DNA from: an uncultured Nitrosomonadaceae bacterium
GTDB taxonomy: Bacteria > Pseudomonadota > Gammaproteobacteria > Burkholderiales > Nitrosomonadaceae
Direction of reading: 5' to 3'
Assembly (NCBI GenBank): GCA_943787405.1
Contig: CALSMH010000003.1
Location: forward strand, 1-64,000
DNA length: 64,000 bases
A model generated the notes under the pieces. It did not search any database, was not told where the DNA came from, and saw only the letters and a program-made list of their open reading frames with translations. This document shows, one piece after another, positions 57,920-64,000 of this stretch. How positions within the stretch are numbered: the first letter of the stretch is position 1; each line of letters opens with the position of its first letter. Both the position numbers and the translations under genes were made by a program.

Positions 57920-58534
57920 TTAATTAAGCTGCAATCGCTTCGTTTCTATAGCGGCAATATTTATATCCTGATGAGTAGTCATTACAACCATACCTCCTTT
58001 TTCCAAGTGCTGCTCTAATATACCCTTTACCAGCAGTACCGCAGATGTATCGAGTGCAACTAATGGCTCATCGAGTATCCATAATACTGTGTCACTTACT
58101 AATAAACGGGCTAGCGTTACTCTCCGACGCTGCCCTTGAGATAAAACTTTAACAGGTAATATTTCACGCCCGATGAGACCCATTTTCTGTAAGGAAGCAT
58201 AGGCCGTGCTTTCATCAATTCCATTCCCTGCCAAAGCACTCGAAATCCGTAGATTCTCGATTGCGTTAAGATTGTCTTTTACTCCGTTTAGATGCCCGAG
58301 ATAAGTAATAGAATTGTAATAATCCTCATCTAAAGATCGAATATTATCTCCAAGCCAGCGGATTTCTCCATGAGCAGGCCTAGCAAGACCACATAGCATC
58401 CTTAGTAGGCTAGTTTTACCACTGCCGTTAGGGCCATTAACCTGCAATAACTCACCAGCCTCAAGTGAGAAATTAACGTCTTTGAATAAGCTTCTTTCAC
58501 CACGCACACATTCTAAATTAGATACTTTTAACAT
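57920..58534 (-). CDS. ccmA: CcmA ABC transporter ATPase
   Basis: The 204-residue ATPase has Walker A GPNGSGKTSLL, the signature VLSQGQRRRVTLARLL, Walker B LWILDEPLVALD and the switch His in MVVMTTHQD. It is the first gene of the minus-strand ccmABCDEFGHI operon, which runs to 50967. Confidence 0.97.
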   Translation of the reverse strand: MLKVSNLECVRGERSLFKDVNFSLEAGELLQVNGPNGSGKTSLLRMLCGLARPAHGEIRWLGDNIRSLDEDYYNSITYLGHLNGVKDNLNAIENLRISSALAGNGIDESTAYASLQKMGLIGREILPVKVLSQGQRRRVTLARLLVSDTVLWILDEPLVALDTSAVLLVKGILEQHLEKGGMVVMTTHQDINIAAIETKRLQLN

Positions 58535-58822
58535 CAGATACTTTCTGAAAAAGTAAAATTATAGCTTATCAACAAGCTCTATGGCTCTGTTCTATGTAAG
58601 AATTAAAATTAATAATATTTAGGCGACAACACTAAATTTTAAAATTTACCTAAAAAAAAGCCCTGGAAATCCTATAAACAGGTAATCTTCAAACCTAATC
58701 AATGAAATTAGTATTAGGTGCAGGTACAAGAATAGGCAAAGTTCGATATATAAAATAGGCGGGAGTTAAGTTTTTGCAACTATTACTGTAAAGTAATTTA
58801 TTAATATATATGTAAACTATTT

Positions 58823-59401
58823 ATGCGGCATACTAAATCAAAAAAAAGCTCAAAAGATGGCGACCCTAATGTTCATCAGATATCTACTTATAAGAATTAC
58901 ATTACTCCAGGTGGCCATGCACGGCTAACGGATGAATTTTTATGGTTAATGAATAAAGAGCGACCAGAAGTAACTGCAATTGTTTCCTGGGCCGCTGGAA
59001 ATGGTGACCGATCAGAGAATGGCGATTATATTTATGGAAAGAAGCGTTTACGTGAAATTGATAGACGTATTCATTATCTTACTAAACGACTAGATATAGC
59101 AGAGATTATTGATCCTACTATCCCAAGGGAAGATGAAACACAAATTTTTTTTGGAGCCACGGTTACTTTTTCTGACTCGAATGGCCAGACAGAAACTATT
59201 TCGATAGTTGGTGTTGATGAGATAAATACAACTAAAGGTAGTATTAGCTGGATATCACCAATGGCCAAAGCTTTAATTAAGTCCAGACAAGGTGACATAG
59301 TAAGCCTCCTTACGCCTGCTGGGGTTAAAGAAATTGAGATTCTTACCGTTCAATACAGAAAAATCTCATCAGAATTATTTGAGCCACCGATTAAGCGATA
59401 A
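58823..59401 (+). CDS. greB: Transcript cleavage factor GreB
   Basis: The 192-residue factor rescues stalled RNA polymerase. The N-terminal coiled coil has the acidic tip region WAAGNGDRSENGDYIYGKKRL, and the C-domain has FGATVTFSDSNGQTETISIVGVDE and SWISPMAKALIKSRQGD. ENGDYIYGKKRLREIDRRI is more like GreB than GreA. An N-terminal extension of about 30 residues is somewhat longer than usual. It is a single gene after a divergent gap from ccmA. Confidence 0.94.
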   Translation: MRHTKSKKSSKDGDPNVHQISTYKNYITPGGHARLTDEFLWLMNKERPEVTAIVSWAAGNGDRSENGDYIYGKKRLREIDRRIHYLTKRLDIAEIIDPTIPREDETQIFFGATVTFSDSNGQTETISIVGVDEINTTKGSISWISPMAKALIKSRQGDIVSLLTPAGVKEIEILTVQYRKISSELFEPPIKR

Positions 59402-59468
59402 TAAGCATATGGCTAATAAAAGCATGAGTCTATTAATTTCTATCTCTTAATGTAAATCGGAATAACCA

Positions 59469-60257
59469 ATGAAATACATTACTTCATGTAGAAATCCTAT
59501 TTTTAAAAAATTGATTGGGCTAGATGAATCATCAAAAAAACGGAAGGTTAGCGGCTTAACGATTCTTGATGGAGTGCATCTGGTGAATTCCTATTATGAG
59601 AAAATAGGCTCACCAAAATTCTTGTTTATAAATGAATCAGGACACAAAAATCCAGAAATAAAAAACTTACTAAATTTAGAAGGTATTAAGACAGTAGAAG
59701 TGTATGTCTTAAGCGATAGCTTGTTTCGTAATATTTCACCCGTAAAGACACCAACTGGGATTATAGCCTTAGTGGCTATACCTACTTTAAAAGATATTAC
59801 TTTCAGTAAAAGTGATAATTTTTGCGCCTTACTAGAGTCGATCCAGGATCCAGGCAATCTTGGATCTATTTTACGTTCTGCAGCTGCCGCAGGTGTATGT
59901 GATATATATATGTCTGATGGTTGTGCCGATGCATGGTCTCCAAAAGCACTTCGCGCCGCTATGGGAGCACATTTTATACTACGTATTCATGAAAAATCAG
60001 ATCTAACAAGAACTGCTCAAAATTTTCAGGGGCAGGTTATTGCAACCACACTAAAATCTAATAAAAGTTTATATGAATTATCTTTAGATGGACCAATTGC
60101 ATTTATATTTGGTAATGAAGGAGCTGGTTTATCAGAACTAATGTATAAGGCTGCTAACGAAAAAGTCACCATTCCCATGCCAAGTAAAGCAGAATCACTA
60201 AATGTTGCTGCAGCAGCGGCTATTTGTTTCTTTGAAAGAGTGCGACAGCTCCAGTAA
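59469..60257 (+). CDS. TrmH-family (SpoU) RNA 2'-O-methyltransferase
   Basis: The 262-residue protein has an N-terminal substrate-binding domain (KRKVSGLTILDGVHLVN) and a SPOUT domain with the trefoil-knot motifs ESIQDPGNLGSILRSAAAAG, AFIFGNEGAGLS and SLNVAAAAAICFFE. It methylates a ribose in rRNA or tRNA using SAM. Which site is modified cannot be told. It is followed 56 bp later by tadA. Confidence 0.92.
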   Translation: MKYITSCRNPIFKKLIGLDESSKKRKVSGLTILDGVHLVNSYYEKIGSPKFLFINESGHKNPEIKNLLNLEGIKTVEVYVLSDSLFRNISPVKTPTGIIALVAIPTLKDITFSKSDNFCALLESIQDPGNLGSILRSAAAAGVCDIYMSDGCADAWSPKALRAAMGAHFILRIHEKSDLTRTAQNFQGQVIATTLKSNKSLYELSLDGPIAFIFGNEGAGLSELMYKAANEKVTIPMPSKAESLNVAAAAAICFFERVRQLQ

Positions 60258-60319
60258 TTAAAATGTAACGGCCATATAAGGCTTAAATAACGGCATATAA
60301 AGTACTTCTAATTTTGAAT

Positions 60320-60796
60320 ATGGTTAATAGAGATAATGATTTTATGAATGAAGCACTTGATCTTGCACAGCAGGCAAGAATGAACGGCGAAGTCCCAGTA
60401 GGGGCGGTTGTGGTAAAAGATAACATTGTTATTGGGCGCGGCTATAATCGTCCCATAACCACTTCTGATCCTACCGCCCATGCAGAGATAATAGCGTTAC
60501 GTGATGCCGCACTCTATCTACGCAATTACCGTTTATCAGAATGTACTCTTTATGTGACTTTAGAGCCATGTGTGATGTGTGCTGGAGCAATCTTTCATGC
60601 CCGTATTGCTAGACTTGTCTATGGTTCCAAGGATTTTAAAACTGGAGCATGTGGTAGTGTTATAAACTTGCCAGAAGAAAAACAGTTAAATCATCACACT
60701 CAGGTGACAGGGCATATCCTAGAAGATAAAAGTAGCTCTTTATTAAGAGACTTTTTTATTGAAAAACGGAAGATTAACCAAGAAAATAATTTATGA
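60320..60796 (+). CDS. tadA: tRNA-specific adenosine deaminase TadA
   Basis: TadA changes A34 of tRNA-Arg to inosine. The zinc-deaminase motifs are HAEIIALRDA, with catalytic Glu, and EPCVMCAGAIFHARI, with two Cys ligands. NGEVPVGAVVV is typical of its N-terminus. I start at ATG 60320; a TTG two codons earlier is possible. Its stop overlaps the start of the L,D-transpeptidase gene (ATGA). Confidence 0.95.
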   Translation: MVNRDNDFMNEALDLAQQARMNGEVPVGAVVVKDNIVIGRGYNRPITTSDPTAHAEIIALRDAALYLRNYRLSECTLYVTLEPCVMCAGAIFHARIARLVYGSKDFKTGACGSVINLPEEKQLNHHTQVTGHILEDKSSSLLRDFFIEKRKINQENNL

Positions 60797-61275
60797 GAAT
60801 TGAGATTAAAATAAGCTCTCAATTGCTTGATATTATAGATAACAATCAAGTAAAAATTAAATCTTATCAGATTTCTTCTGCAAAGAATGGAGTAGGGCAG
60901 GAACGAGGAAGTTTCTGTACCCCCCTAGGAAAACATATAATCCGCGCTAAAATTGGTGAAAATCAACCAGTTAATACTGTTTTTATTGGGCGCAGACCCA
61001 CTGGAGAAATATATTCTCCTAGTTTAGGTAAAAAATTCCAGGGTCGTGACTGGATTCTAACTAGAATATTATGGCTTTCTGGATGCGAACCTGGCTTTAA
61101 TCGTTTAGGAACGGTAGATACTATGCGTCGTTATGTATATATCCATGGCAGCCCCGATAACACTGATATAGGAAAACCTGGTTCTATCGGCTGCATCCGG
61201 ATGCTAAATACAGATTTGCTTGAACTATTCGATTTAACCGATGTAGGAACAGAAGTAAGCATTAAACTTAGCTGA
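60793..61275 (+). CDS. YkuD-domain L,D-transpeptidase without an evident signal peptide
   Basis: The 160-residue protein has the YkuD active site YIHGSPDNTDIGKPGSIGCIRM, with catalytic Cys in GCIRM and the H-G motif before it, and the typical VGQERGSFCTPLGKHIIRAKIG. Such enzymes cross-link peptidoglycan or attach proteins to it in the periplasm, yet the N-terminus (MRIEIKISSQLLDIIDNN) is not a signal peptide. It is coupled to tadA by a four-base overlap. Short ErfK/YkuD proteins of this type are known in proteobacteria and may have a cytoplasmic or unusual export route. Confidence 0.88.
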   Translation: MRIEIKISSQLLDIIDNNQVKIKSYQISSAKNGVGQERGSFCTPLGKHIIRAKIGENQPVNTVFIGRRPTGEIYSPSLGKKFQGRDWILTRILWLSGCEPGFNRLGTVDTMRRYVYIHGSPDNTDIGKPGSIGCIRMLNTDLLELFDLTDVGTEVSIKLS

Positions 61276-63018
<1,743 letters not shown>

Positions 63019-63030
63019 TACCTAACATAC

Positions 63031-64000
<970 letters not shown>

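Overview
The window looks like a stretch of chromosome from an AT-rich, free-living betaproteobacterium, probably from or near the order Nitrosomonadales. The assignment is an inference from gene content and order: initiator tRNA - 4.5S RNA - dnaX - ybaB - recR; rplU - rpmA - obgE - proB opposite ispB; dapC-dapD-dapE; a complete System I cytochrome c maturation operon; a malyl-CoA lyase / malate thiokinase operon; and a rubrerythrin / Fe-S protein / DUF3501 cassette. I see no prophage, insertion sequence, transposase, integrase or CRISPR array. The only sequence decay I can point to is a sigma-factor fragment and one or two possible broken small genes.

Layout. 1-8.7 kb is accessory: a secreted protein cut by the window edge, several membrane-anchored proteins of unknown function, a periplasmic D-Ala-D-Ala dipeptidase, a DASS carboxylate transporter, a MazG-like pyrophosphohydrolase, and a small XRE-regulator locus with a perfect 23-bp palindrome facing very small genes and a truncated sigma factor. 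8.9-13.5 kb is a phosphate-uptake block with two tandem OprO/OprP-type porins and a PstS-like binding protein. 13.6-25.6 kb mixes envelope and stress genes: CDGSH protein, LemA-TPM-TPM operon, Spy-like His-rich protein, GGDEF cyclase, DjlA-like co-chaperone, RmuC and a Sel1-repeat protein. 25.8-28.3 kb is the rubrerythrin cassette. 28.4-32.3 kb is housekeeping (proline, ribosome, quinone side chain). 34.6-37.9 kb is ovoA-ovoB, for ovothiol. 38.5-41.6 kb is mcl-mtkA-mtkB. 42-46 kb holds the RNA genes, DNA replication/repair genes and rluB. 46-49.3 kb makes diaminopimelate. 49.6-50.7 kb is an unusual histidine kinase. 51-58.5 kb is ccmABCDEFGHI on the minus strand. 58.8-64 kb carries greB, an rRNA/tRNA methyltransferase, tadA, an L,D-transpeptidase, pyrG and the first part of eno.

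How the genes work together. The ccm operon implies many c-type cytochromes. Rubrerythrin, the cysteine-rich Fe-S protein, the CDGSH protein and ovothiol synthesis point to strong peroxide and redox defence. mcl-mtkAB interconverts malate with glyoxylate plus acetyl-CoA. dapCDE and the VanX-like and L,D-transpeptidase proteins serve peptidoglycan. The most unusual items are the histidine kinase whose phosphoacceptor His is replaced by Asp, the CcmI protein with a recent 126-residue duplication, the tandem porins with an identical 131-bp 3' end, and the XRE / small ORF / sigma-fragment locus. I did not find a clearly new multi-gene system; the XRE locus is the nearest candidate.
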